From assembly GCA_022701475.1 (NCBI GenBank), contig JAKOOI010000417.1:1-7475 (forward strand): a DNA stretch of 7,475 bases. The letters are read 5' to 3'. Both the position numbers and the translations under genes were made by a program. The DNA is from Weeksellaceae bacterium (GTDB lineage: Bacteria; Bacteroidota; Bacteroidia; Flavobacteriales; Weeksellaceae). Positions 1 through 5,869 of this stretch are shown in pieces. The notes under the pieces are model-generated. The model was not told the origin of the DNA. It searched no databases and saw nothing but the letters and a program-made list of their open reading frames with translations. The first letter of the stretch is position 1. The number at the start of each line of letters is the position of its first letter.

Positions 1-209
1 CAATGGATCATTACATAAAATAATGTATAGTAATATCATCAACAGCTTTCTGAATGGTATACTTCGGGTTGACGTAATGCATAAATTATTTGACATACAT
101 CAGAAAATGATGAAAATAAACTTTATAAACAGCTGCGAAAGTTATATAGCGCAGATCGGCGCGGGCGTGACACTTAGGAAGTGAGCTGATCGTGTAAAAC
201 AACAAAACA

Positions 210-764
210 ATGAAAGAACAGGCAATAAAAGATATAATCGATACCTATTTAAATAAATTAGTTGATCTTGAACTTAACCGTACGCCGGGTGACATTGAGC
301 CTGAAATGGCTGATCCGGATCAGGACAAAGAGGATGGATGGCAGACCTGGATTCCTGTTGCCGGTAAAGTTAGGGATTTTGAAATTGAGGAAATAGAAAA
401 CAGAACCGGACATCCATTCCCGGACGATTACAAAACTTTTCTGAAACATAAGCACTTTTATGAACTTCAGATTGCTGAAGTTTCTTTCTGCGAACATCCG
501 GTAAATACATGGCGGGCAAGCCTCTCAGAAATGATTTTTAACGGTTATCCAAGGGAGTTTCTTATCGACAAAGGATATATTCCGTTTGCCGGCTGGAGCG
601 ATTGGGGACTGCTGTGTTTCGATACCAGCAGAAACCAGGCGGACAGGAATTACCCGGTAGTCCTGTGGGACCATGAAAGGGAAGACGAATTCCGGGACCA
701 ATACCGGGATTTTTACGACCTGATGATAAAACTGGATGAAGAAGAAAAGGGAAAAATCAGCTGA
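210..764 (+). CDS. SMI1/KNR4 (SUKH) family protein, probable orphan immunity-like protein
   Basis: The 184-residue protein has no signal peptide or membrane segment and is probably cytosolic. Residues 44-86 carry the usual SUKH opening: a Trp-rich strand (WQTWIP), then an acidic helix with IEEIENRTG and the FPDDYKTFLK segment at about 70-79. The core continues at 122-138 with GYIPFAGWSDWGLLCFD, the glycine/aspartate strand typical of the family. The C-terminus is strongly charged. In bacteria SUKH proteins mostly act as immunity partners of contact-dependent or polymorphic nuclease toxins, and some have other roles. No toxin gene lies in the window, so the target is unknown and any partner would have to sit left of position 1. 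The ATG at 210 follows an A-rich leader without a Shine-Dalgarno sequence, as is normal in Bacteroidota. Family assignment is fairly sure; the immunity role is inference. Confidence 0.85.
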   Translation: MKEQAIKDIIDTYLNKLVDLELNRTPGDIEPEMADPDQDKEDGWQTWIPVAGKVRDFEIEEIENRTGHPFPDDYKTFLKHKHFYELQIAEVSFCEHPVNTWRASLSEMIFNGYPREFLIDKGYIPFAGWSDWGLLCFDTSRNQADRNYPVVLWDHEREDEFRDQYRDFYDLMIKLDEEEKGKIS

Positions 765-1123
765 TACCGGTTTGGGCAAAAAAAGATCCGACTTTTGATT
801 AAAGGTTTATGTAAGTGCAGGGTACGTACGGTTACTTTTCCTCTGGGACAAGACGGATCTTGCCGGAACTGATTATGAAACTGACTTTTGTGAAACAGTC
901 AAACGCATACCTTAAAGTCATATCTATAATGTTATATTACTGTTTTGTACAGGAATTTGCGGTCCCTGCATGGAGTTACTAATGATGATCCCGTTCTGGA
1001 ACCCCGGTTCTCTCCCGGGCTGTCTGATACAGCACCTGCTTTCAGTTGTTCCCTGATTTTATCCATTCCCTGTTTTAACAGGGATGAATTGCCGGTGTGC
1101 CTGCAATGAAGATCACAATTGGA
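765..1123. other. Gene-free spacer between the SUKH gene and the flavoprotein gene
   Basis: These 359 bases hold no convincing gene. A 35-codon ATG frame at 875-982 has no recognisable family. An 8-bp inverted repeat, AAGATCCG at 783-790 and CGGATCTT at 854-861, is separated by 63 bases and is probably chance. The right end contains the hairpin listed at 1067-1084. The spacer lies between convergent genes, so it should hold the transcription ends of both, but no strong hairpin with a T-run is visible. Confidence 0.6.
1067..1084 (-). terminator. Weak hairpin downstream of the flavoprotein gene
   Basis: The arms TCCCTGTT (1067-1074) and AACAGGGA (1077-1084) are perfectly complementary. The loop is very short, so the innermost pairs are probably open. 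It lies about 40 bases past the stop codon of the minus-strand flavoprotein gene, where a terminator is expected. No U-run follows the stem on the minus strand, so intrinsic termination is doubtful; it may only be an mRNA 3' end structure. Confidence 0.25.
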
Positions 1124-2104
1124 TCAATTGAAATCATACATCATATCTGCTATCACCTCCTTTACAGGACGAATCTTTTTGATATAGGAAATCCCGTTTC
1201 CTACAGTGATATATCCTCTGTCGATATAACCGTCCAGCATTCCAACTTTCAGTCCCTGCTCCCCATACATTTTATCGGCAATTTCATCACGCGACTGTCC
1301 CCGTTCATCCATTGCCAGAAGCTCACGGCTATAAGGTGTCGGTATAGACCGGTAATAGGCAGGATGGGTCCTGAAAATCAGCAGGTCACTTGCGGAATGA
1401 TCAACAATAAGCTGCTTAACATTTCGGGCAGCGGGATTTTCCTCTGTGGCTATAAAAACGGTTCCTGCAAAAACACCTTCAGCTCCCAGCGCCAATGCAG
1501 CACGGACACTCCGGACATCTGCAATACCGCCTGCAGCCATCACCGGAATACTGACCGCATCCGAAATCATCGGTACAATTGAAAATGTGCCGATGATCTT
1601 ATCGGGAACGGTTCCGCCTTCATCGAATCCGGTGGCTACGAGTATATCAACGCCTATGCTTTCTGCATATATGGCATTTTCAACGCTGGGATTCAAAGCA
1701 CGGTAAACGGTTTTGATATGATGGTCCTTGAATCTTTTAACCAAAGGCTCAAAATCAAAATCTTCAATGCCATTGATAAGAACTGTTTTTACCTCTTCTT
1801 CAATTAACAGATCTGCAATTGTATCAATCGTGCTTACATCGTTCGATAACACAACCGGAACAGCGAACGGCTTATCAGTAAGTGTTTTCACTTTTCGTAT
1901 TTCTTTCCGTAACCGTTGTAAAATTTCCTCGAATGATGTTGGATTTGTTTTTTGACCTGCATGGGGACCCAGCATTCCCAGACCTCCGGCATTACTTACT
2001 GCGGCAACCAGTTCTGCATTTGTAACCCAGGACATAGCGCCCTGAATAATGGGATATTTAATTCCTAAGATTTCGGTAATTCTGTTTTTTTTATTCATTT
2101 CCAT
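1124..2104 (-). CDS. Nitronate monooxygenase / FabK-like FMN-dependent oxidoreductase
   Basis: The 326-residue soluble protein has the TIM-barrel layout of the nitronate monooxygenase (2-nitropropane dioxygenase)/FabK/NADH:quinone reductase group. The opening strand and first FMN contact are YPIIQGAMSW at 17-26, followed by SNAGGLGMLG at 37-46. The phosphate-binding loops are PVMAAGGIAD at 187-196 and GAEGVFAGT at 207-215. The segment equivalent to the family motif E-x-G-G-H reads GFDEGGTVP (159-167), so Thr165 stands where the usual histidine would be. True nitronate oxidation is therefore uncertain, and a quinone or NAD(P)H:flavin reductase role is as likely. Met3 at 2098 is an equally good start. 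The gene is divergent from the luciferase-like monooxygenase gene, with a TAnnTTTG promoter 35 bases before the ATG. Family is sure; substrate is unknown. Confidence 0.88.
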   Translation of the reverse strand: MEMNKKNRITEILGIKYPIIQGAMSWVTNAELVAAVSNAGGLGMLGPHAGQKTNPTSFEEILQRLRKEIRKVKTLTDKPFAVPVVLSNDVSTIDTIADLLIEEEVKTVLINGIEDFDFEPLVKRFKDHHIKTVYRALNPSVENAIYAESIGVDILVATGFDEGGTVPDKIIGTFSIVPMISDAVSIPVMAAGGIADVRSVRAALALGAEGVFAGTVFIATEENPAARNVKQLIVDHSASDLLIFRTHPAYYRSIPTPYSRELLAMDERGQSRDEIADKMYGEQGLKVGMLDGYIDRGYITVGNGISYIKKIRPVKEVIADMMYDFN

Positions 2105-2139
2105 ATTTCATTTTATCAGCGCTGAATTATCTGACGGTA

Positions 2140-2147
2140 CAAATCTA
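2140..2147 (-). promoter_or_regulatory. Bacteroidota -7 promoter element for the flavoprotein gene
   Basis: Read on the minus strand this is TAGATTTG, an exact match to TAnnTTTG, placed 35 bases before the ATG at 2104. No clear TTG is seen in the expected -33 area (about 2166-2174), which is instead occupied by one of the GCTTTC-type elements. That would suit a regulated promoter. Confidence 0.6.
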
Positions 2148-2157
2148 CAATAAAATA

Positions 2158-2192
2158 GCTTTCTTTTTTATAGCACTTTCCTAAAGGAAAGC
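2158..2192. promoter_or_regulatory. Pair of palindrome-like elements, candidate operator at the flavoprotein promoter
   Basis: Two adjacent elements are seen. The first, 2158-2174, reads GCTTTCTTTTTTATAGC. The second, 2176-2191, reads CTTTCCTAAAGGAAAG, a perfect inverted repeat with 7-bp arms and a 2-base centre. They cover and flank the expected -33 region of the minus-strand promoter at 2140-2147. The first is identical at 14 of 17 positions to the element at 2243-2259 over the opposite promoter. Binding by the nearby HxlR regulator (3356-3700) is inference. Confidence 0.45.
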
Positions 2193-2241
2193 GGATTAGA
2201 TGTTTTTCTCCATTATAAAATTTAACTATCACTATGATAAC

Positions 2242-2260
2242 TGCTTTCTTTAATAAAGCA
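2242..2260. promoter_or_regulatory. Imperfect palindrome over the -33 region of the monooxygenase operon
   Basis: TGCTTTCTTTAATAAAGCA is an inverted repeat around position 2251 with 8 of 9 base pairs matching. It ends 6 bases before the TAnnTTTG element at 2267-2274 and so occupies the -33 region. The position suits a repressor operator, and its resemblance to the elements at 2158-2192 suggests one regulator acting on both divergent promoters. Confidence 0.45.
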
Positions 2261-2266
2261 ATTTTG

Positions 2267-2274
2267 TAACTTTG
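2267..2274 (+). promoter_or_regulatory. Bacteroidota -7 promoter element for the monooxygenase-HxlR operon
   Basis: TAACTTTG matches TAnnTTTG exactly. It lies 41 bases before the ATG at 2316, giving a leader of about 30-35 bases. A canonical -33 TTTG is not evident; the palindrome at 2242-2260 is there instead. This placement also argues against the in-frame TTG at 2286 as the start. Confidence 0.65.
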
Positions 2275-2315
2275 CAGGGCATGGTTTGATCATACAGCCA
2301 TTAAGTACAGAAATT

Positions 2316-3338
2316 ATGAGTAAAAAAACATCATATTCAGTTTTGGAACTGGCCATTGTTTCGGATGGCAGCAGTTTTAAAGAAACTTTAAACAACTCAC
2401 TTTCATTGGCGAAAACGGCAGAAGAAAATAATTATACAAGATATTGGTTTGCCGAACACCACAATTCCGATTCAGTGGGAAGCAGTGCGACATCCATTTT
2501 GATAGGGTATGTTGCTGAAAATACAACGAAGATAAAAGTAGGTTCGGGAGGGATCATGCTTCCTAACCATTCTCCGTTGGTTATTGCCGAGCAATTCGGA
2601 ACCTTGGCACAGCTTTATCCCAACAGAATTGATTTGGGATTGGGACGGGCTCCCGGAACCGATATGCCGACAGCACAGGCCATCCGTTCGGATTTCATGA
2701 AAGCGGCACATTCTTTCCCGGCAGAAGTGGAGAAAATCGAGGATTATTTTTCGGTTGAAAATAGAACTTCAAAAGTCCGGGTTCCGATTGCGGAAGGAAC
2801 AGAGGTTCCCATTTATATTTTAGGTTCAAGTACAGACAGTGCGCATCTGGCCGCAGCGAAAGGATTGCCGTATGCTTTCGCCAGTCATTTTGCTTCGGCC
2901 CATCTGCATGCCGCTCTGGAAATCTACCGTGAAGAATTTCAGCCTTCGGACGTCCTGGAAAAACCATACACGATTGCCGGAGCCAACATCATCATTGCCG
3001 ATACCGATGAAGAGGCGGAAAGGGCATTCACCTCATTAATCAGAATGTTTTTTGGTATACTAACCGGAAATTCAAAACCGCTTCAGGCTCCTACTGAAAT
3101 GACGGAAGACCTGAGAGAAGTTCTGAAGCACCCGAGTTTGCATCAGATGCTGAAATATTCGTTTGTAGGAAGTAAAGAAACGGTAAAAAGACAGGTTGAA
3201 GATTTTATCCGGAAAACACAGGTTGATGAGATTATTATGGTTTCCAATATCTTTGCACCGGAAGACCGGATAAAATCGGCTCAGCTGTTTGCTGAAATCA
3301 TGGATGAAGTGAATGCTGAAAAAGCTTCCATAGTATAA
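2316..3338 (+). CDS. Luciferase-like (LLM class) flavin-dependent oxidoreductase, YhbW-like
   Basis: The 340-residue soluble protein belongs to the bacterial-luciferase superfamily, group 1, and closely resembles E. coli YhbW as I recall it. Conserved blocks in order: YSVLELAIVSDGSS (7-20); RYWFAEHHN (42-50), with the superfamily's EHH; GSGGIMLPNHSPLVIAEQFG (76-95); RIDLGLGRAPGTD (104-116); and a later LGSS flavin-site strand. Family members use reduced FMN supplied by a separate reductase, together with O2, but the natural substrate of this subgroup is mostly unknown. I place the start at the ATG at 2316, which gives MSKKTSYSVLELA and aligns with the family. An in-frame TTG at 2286 would add ten unconserved residues. 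The HxlR gene begins 17 bases after the stop, so the two form an operon. The divergent flavoprotein gene suggests a shared task. Confidence 0.9.
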   Translation: MSKKTSYSVLELAIVSDGSSFKETLNNSLSLAKTAEENNYTRYWFAEHHNSDSVGSSATSILIGYVAENTTKIKVGSGGIMLPNHSPLVIAEQFGTLAQLYPNRIDLGLGRAPGTDMPTAQAIRSDFMKAAHSFPAEVEKIEDYFSVENRTSKVRVPIAEGTEVPIYILGSSTDSAHLAAAKGLPYAFASHFASAHLHAALEIYREEFQPSDVLEKPYTIAGANIIIADTDEEAERAFTSLIRMFFGILTGNSKPLQAPTEMTEDLREVLKHPSLHQMLKYSFVGSKETVKRQVEDFIRKTQVDEIIMVSNIFAPEDRIKSAQLFAEIMDEVNAEKASIV

Positions 3339-3355
3339 GAAAACTTAATTTCTAT

Positions 3356-3700
3356 ATGGCAAAAAAGAAAGCATACAACGAATGTCTCAATACCGTAAAA
3401 CCTGTAAAGGATGCCCTGGAAGTGATCAATGGCAAGTGGAAACTGGCAATTATTATCTCAGTCGGTGTAGGGAATGAGCGTTTTACCGATATTCAGGACA
3501 GTATTGAAGGGATTACCCCGAAGGTGCTGGCCAAAGAACTGAAAGATCTGGAACAGCATAAACTGATCAGAAGGATCATTATCGATGATTATCCGGTAAA
3601 AATCATCTACAGATCTGAACCTTATGCTGCCACGCTGACCCCTATTATTTACGCATTAAAAGATTGGGGAATTAATCATAAAAAAATGATTTCGCGTTAA
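3356..3700 (+). CDS. HxlR-family winged-helix transcriptional regulator
   Basis: The 114-residue protein has the complete HxlR/DUF24 fold. Helix 1 and the family signature are INGKWKLAI at 24-32, then RFTDIQDSIEGITPKVLAKELKDLEQHKLI (42-71) covers the helix-turn-helix and recognition helix. A beta wing follows, with RIIIDDYPVKIIYRSEPYAATLTPII, and a C-terminal dimer helix. Cys10 sits just before helix 1, the position of the redox or electrophile-sensing cysteine in relatives such as YodB and HypR of Bacillus and QorR of Corynebacterium. It is the only cysteine. The gene is 17 bases behind the monooxygenase gene and probably shares its promoter, which suggests self-regulation. Candidate binding sites lie at 2158-2192 and 2242-2260. 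Family is sure; ligand and targets are inference. No clear terminator is visible after the stop codon. Confidence 0.92.
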   Translation: MAKKKAYNECLNTVKPVKDALEVINGKWKLAIIISVGVGNERFTDIQDSIEGITPKVLAKELKDLEQHKLIRRIIIDDYPVKIIYRSEPYAATLTPIIYALKDWGINHKKMISR

Positions 3701-3840
3701 AAAGATTTCGATGTATGAAGAGGCCGGTATTTTAAACAGGGTAAAGCTGATGATAAATTTTTAGAAATCAGATTAACGATGATGTTGTGAAATGATTTTA
3801 TTGTAAATCAGTATGCTTTTCCGCTACTTGACAGAAGCTT

Positions 3841-3884
3841 TTTACAGTCAACCGGACAATATACTATAATTTACAACCGGACCA
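3841..3884 (+). repeat. Short imperfect direct repeat in the spacer before the acetyltransferase
   Basis: TTTACAGTCAACCGGAC at 3841-3857 recurs as TTTACAACCGGAC at 3870-3882, differing by a short gap. The copies are about 30 bases apart and roughly 90 bases before the acetyltransferase ATG. The repeat could be a regulator site or a trace of slippage. No promoter matching TAnnTTTG was found in this spacer (3701-3967). Confidence 0.3.
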
Positions 3885-3967
3885 CAATGTATTTTCAGCC
3901 TTAGAACCTGTCGCCGTTTTTCAGCTGATGCAGGTATTTCAGGATATTAGCATCCCTGTTTTGAAAT

Positions 3968-4444
3968 ATGAATATTGAATTTAGACCTTTGCTGCCGGGA
4001 GAAAGCAGTGAATACAGGAAAATAAGATTAGAGAGTCTAAAGGAATTCCCGGACTTTTTTTCTGCAGACTATGAAGAATCCGTGAAACTCGATAGACTCC
4101 CGCTTGAGAGTGATATTGAAAATCAGGCATCTGATAAATTGGTCTGTGGAGCATTTCTGGACAGTCAGTTAATCGGGATTGGTGTTCTGGTAAAGAATGC
4201 AGAGAACATTGGAAACATTTACCAGATGTATGTAAAGCCTGAATTTCAGGGTCATAATATCGGTATGCAATTACTTGGGAGCATCATAAAGGAGGCCGGA
4301 AAAAGATTTGGCAGGATAGAACTTTCGCTGGAAGTGCAATCTCATAATAATAAAGCAAAAAGATTATATTCAAAAGCGGGATTTCAGTACGTATCGGAAA
4401 GAAAAGAAGATCATTGTATGGTGATGGCCCGTAAACAGGAATGA
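3968..4444 (+). CDS. GNAT-family N-acetyltransferase
   Basis: The 158-residue protein is a single GNAT domain that should transfer an acetyl group from acetyl-CoA to an amine of unknown identity. The core strand IYQMYVKPEFQGHNIGMQLL (84-103) includes the pyrophosphate-binding motif Q-x-x-x-x-G at 94-99. Motif B follows at 127-139 (NNKAKRLYSKAGF), with the usual Tyr134 near the thiol leaving group. The N-terminal R-P-L...E-Y-R-K-I-R-L-E-S-L pattern is common in family members from Bacteroidota and Bacilli. The length is normal. The gene stands alone with about 267 bases upstream and 165 downstream and is AT-rich, about 33% GC in its last third, unlike the catalase gene after it. Family is sure; the substrate cannot be told from sequence. 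Confidence 0.9.
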   Translation: MNIEFRPLLPGESSEYRKIRLESLKEFPDFFSADYEESVKLDRLPLESDIENQASDKLVCGAFLDSQLIGIGVLVKNAENIGNIYQMYVKPEFQGHNIGMQLLGSIIKEAGKRFGRIELSLEVQSHNNKAKRLYSKAGFQYVSERKEDHCMVMARKQE

Positions 4445-4449
4445 TCATG

Positions 4450-4544
4450 TTTTATGATGTACCCAGGTATCTATCATTCCCAAATTCCCGAATTTTATGA
4501 TTCAGATCAGGTGTTTAATAAATTAGTTATCAGTATTTTATGAT
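4450..4544 (+). repeat. Three copies of TTTTATGAT at exact 43-bp spacing
   Basis: The 9-mer TTTTATGAT occurs at 4450-4458, 4493-4501 and 4536-4544, with successive starts exactly 43 bases apart. After the first two copies a further similarity follows (CAGGTATCTA and CAGGTGTTTA), shifted by one base. The array lies between the acetyltransferase stop and the catalase start. It may be a set of phased regulator sites, about four helical turns apart, or a decayed tandem duplication. Confidence 0.45.
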
Positions 4545-4567
4545 GATCGGGCAGAGGCTGGATGGCA

Positions 4568-4597
4568 TGGTGTTCGCTGCGATGTAGGGGAACACCA
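4568..4597 (+). promoter_or_regulatory. Hairpin just before the Mn-catalase start codon
   Basis: TGGTGTTC (4568-4575) and GAACACCA (4590-4597) form a perfect 8-bp inverted repeat around a 14-base loop, ending 12 bases before the ATG at 4610. In RNA it would be a leader stem-loop near the ribosome site; in DNA it could be an operator. No TAnnTTTG promoter was recognised upstream. Confidence 0.4.
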
Positions 4598-4609
4598 AAA
4601 ATACAGTTT

Positions 4610-5581
4610 ATGTTTTACCATTCACAGAATCTAATCAATCCGATTGTACCGGACGAACCGGATCCGTCGGCAGTGAATGCCTTACAGGAAGGGCTGGGCG
4701 GCCAGTTCGGGGAAATGCGGACGATGATGCAGTACCTTTTCCAGAGTTTTAATTTCCGCGGCAAGGCCACACCATACCTGGATCTGATCCAGGGCGTAGG
4801 AATCGAAGAAATTTCCCACGTAGAGCTGATCACCAAGACCATTTCCCAGCTGCTGGACGGATCGCCGCGCTACCAGGGAGAAAAGTACGAAGCACCGAGC
4901 AAAGGCGGCGGTACTGCCCTGGACATGGCCAAGGAACAGCAGAACCCGCACCACTACATCATCGGTGCCCAGTCGGCCCTGCCGGTGGATGCTGCCGGAA
5001 ACCCGTGGAGCGGAAGTTATGTGCATAACCACGGCAACCTGGTGCTCGACCTGATGGACAACCTGGTAGTGGAGGCCACCGGCAGGCTTCAGAAGTGCCG
5101 GATCTACCAGATGAGCAGCAATAAGACCCTGCGGGCCACCGTAGCTTTCCTAATCGTCCGCGACGAAGCCCACCAGGCAGCCTTCGCCAAGGCCCTGGAA
5201 ACCCTCGGCGTCGATTGGGGCAAGGCCCTGCCGGTACCGAAGTTTGATTCTTCACAGTTCCCTGAAGTCAAAAGGCTCCTCGATCTGGGCCTTCACCGCG
5301 AGCAGTATACCTTCCGCATGGACGGATCCCTGATGGAGCAGATCTTCAGCGGACCGTCACCGTTCAACGACGGTACCCAGCTGACCACCCTGAAAGAACC
5401 CCGCGAATCCTTCCCGAACCCACCGGCTCCGGAACGTCCGGAAGAATTTGCCCCGGGCCTCGATGAGGAAATGCAGGCCCTTGCAGATGCCTTTGCCGAA
5501 TTCAAGGAATCGGGAGGGAAAATCAACCGGAATACAGGAATTCAGGGAAGCAAAGGAGCAGCAAATGACGGATCCGTCTGA
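4610..5581 (+). CDS. Manganese (non-heme) catalase
   Basis: The 323-residue protein is a dimanganese catalase that converts hydrogen peroxide to water and oxygen. The start is set by MFYHSQNLINPI, the normal N-terminus of the family. An in-frame ATG at 4562 would add 16 unrelated residues and run through the hairpin at 4568-4597. The metal ligands of the four-helix bundle can be placed: Glu35 (GQFGEMRTMMQYLFQSF), Glu67 and His70 (IEEISHVELI), Glu155 (NLVVEATGRLQ) and His188 (VRDEAHQAAF). All five are present, so it should be active. NPWSGSYVHNHGNLVLDL (131-148) is the conserved segment before the third helix. The C-terminal 60 or so residues are proline-rich and acidic, then Gly/Lys-rich, somewhat longer than minimal members. 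No export signal is visible. GC is near 62%, far above the acetyltransferase gene before it. Confidence 0.95.
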   Translation: MFYHSQNLINPIVPDEPDPSAVNALQEGLGGQFGEMRTMMQYLFQSFNFRGKATPYLDLIQGVGIEEISHVELITKTISQLLDGSPRYQGEKYEAPSKGGGTALDMAKEQQNPHHYIIGAQSALPVDAAGNPWSGSYVHNHGNLVLDLMDNLVVEATGRLQKCRIYQMSSNKTLRATVAFLIVRDEAHQAAFAKALETLGVDWGKALPVPKFDSSQFPEVKRLLDLGLHREQYTFRMDGSLMEQIFSGPSPFNDGTQLTTLKEPRESFPNPPAPERPEEFAPGLDEEMQALADAFAEFKESGGKINRNTGIQGSKGAANDGSV

Positions 5582-5664
5582 GCTGGTATTTAAGGCTAAA
5601 TGATGTACAGTCAGCTCATATGATGCTGCCTGATAAAGGGTAATCTGATGTGAAATCCTGAGTA

Positions 5665-5693
5665 TTGTCCAGTCCTTTGATTCTGCTGGACAA
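5665..5693 (+). repeat. Inverted repeat in the catalase 3' region
   Basis: TTGTCCAG (5665-5672) and CTGGACAA (5686-5693) are perfect 8-bp arms around a 13-base loop. No T-run follows, so it is not a plain terminator. It lies about 85 bases after the catalase stop and 40 bases before the main terminator, and might stabilise the mRNA end. Confidence 0.35.
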
Positions 5694-5733
5694 GCGGAAA
5701 CAAACACATTCCACCGGCTTTATAACAATTGAT

Positions 5734-5763
5734 AATGCCCGTAAAAATTGTTTTGCGGGCATT
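5734..5763. terminator. Bidirectional intrinsic terminator between catalase and transporter genes
   Basis: AATGCCCG (5734-5741) pairs with CGGGCATT (5756-5763). The stem continues inward through one G-U and four A-U pairs to a 4-base loop, about 13 bp in all. The T content after it is modest (ATTTG on the plus strand). It sits between the convergent catalase (+) and ArsB-type (-) genes, where one hairpin could stop transcription from both sides. Confidence 0.75.
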
Positions 5764-5869
5764 TGCATGTTCAATGGCAATACTGTCGATTGCAGATCAA
5801 TACCAAAAAAGATGATCTGTTCATTTCCTTTATGATAACCATTTACTGATCCGTTTTAATACATACGAA

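Noticed and set aside
89..124. Possible promoter for the SUKH gene: TTTG at 89-92 and TAAACTTT at 117-124
   Set aside because: The -7 part does not match TAnnTTTG and the spacing is too long.
2..184. Open frame of 60 codons from the left edge to a TGA at 182-184 on the plus strand
   Set aside because: The translation matches no family I know, and a frame of this length can occur by chance in AT-rich DNA. It could only be judged with the sequence left of the window.
783..861. Inverted repeat AAGATCCG / CGGATCTT
   Set aside because: The 63-base loop and lack of a T-run make a terminator unlikely; an 8-bp match at this range is expected by chance.
875..982. 35-codon ATG frame with a hydrophobic middle in the 765-1123 spacer
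   Set aside because: No ribosome site, promoter or recognisable motif; length is within chance.
2286..2315. TTG start giving a 350-residue monooxygenase
   Set aside because: It lies about 12 bases past the -7 element, and its ten extra residues are not conserved in relatives; ATG 2316 fits better.
4562..4609. Upstream in-frame ATG extending the catalase by 16 residues
   Set aside because: Mn-catalases begin with MF-x-H at the ATG at 4610; the extra residues are unrelated and cover the hairpin.
4615..5707. Several long minus-strand frames opposite the catalase gene, including 4682-5032 and 5357-5707
   Set aside because: They are shadows of a GC-rich coding strand; their translations have no family features.
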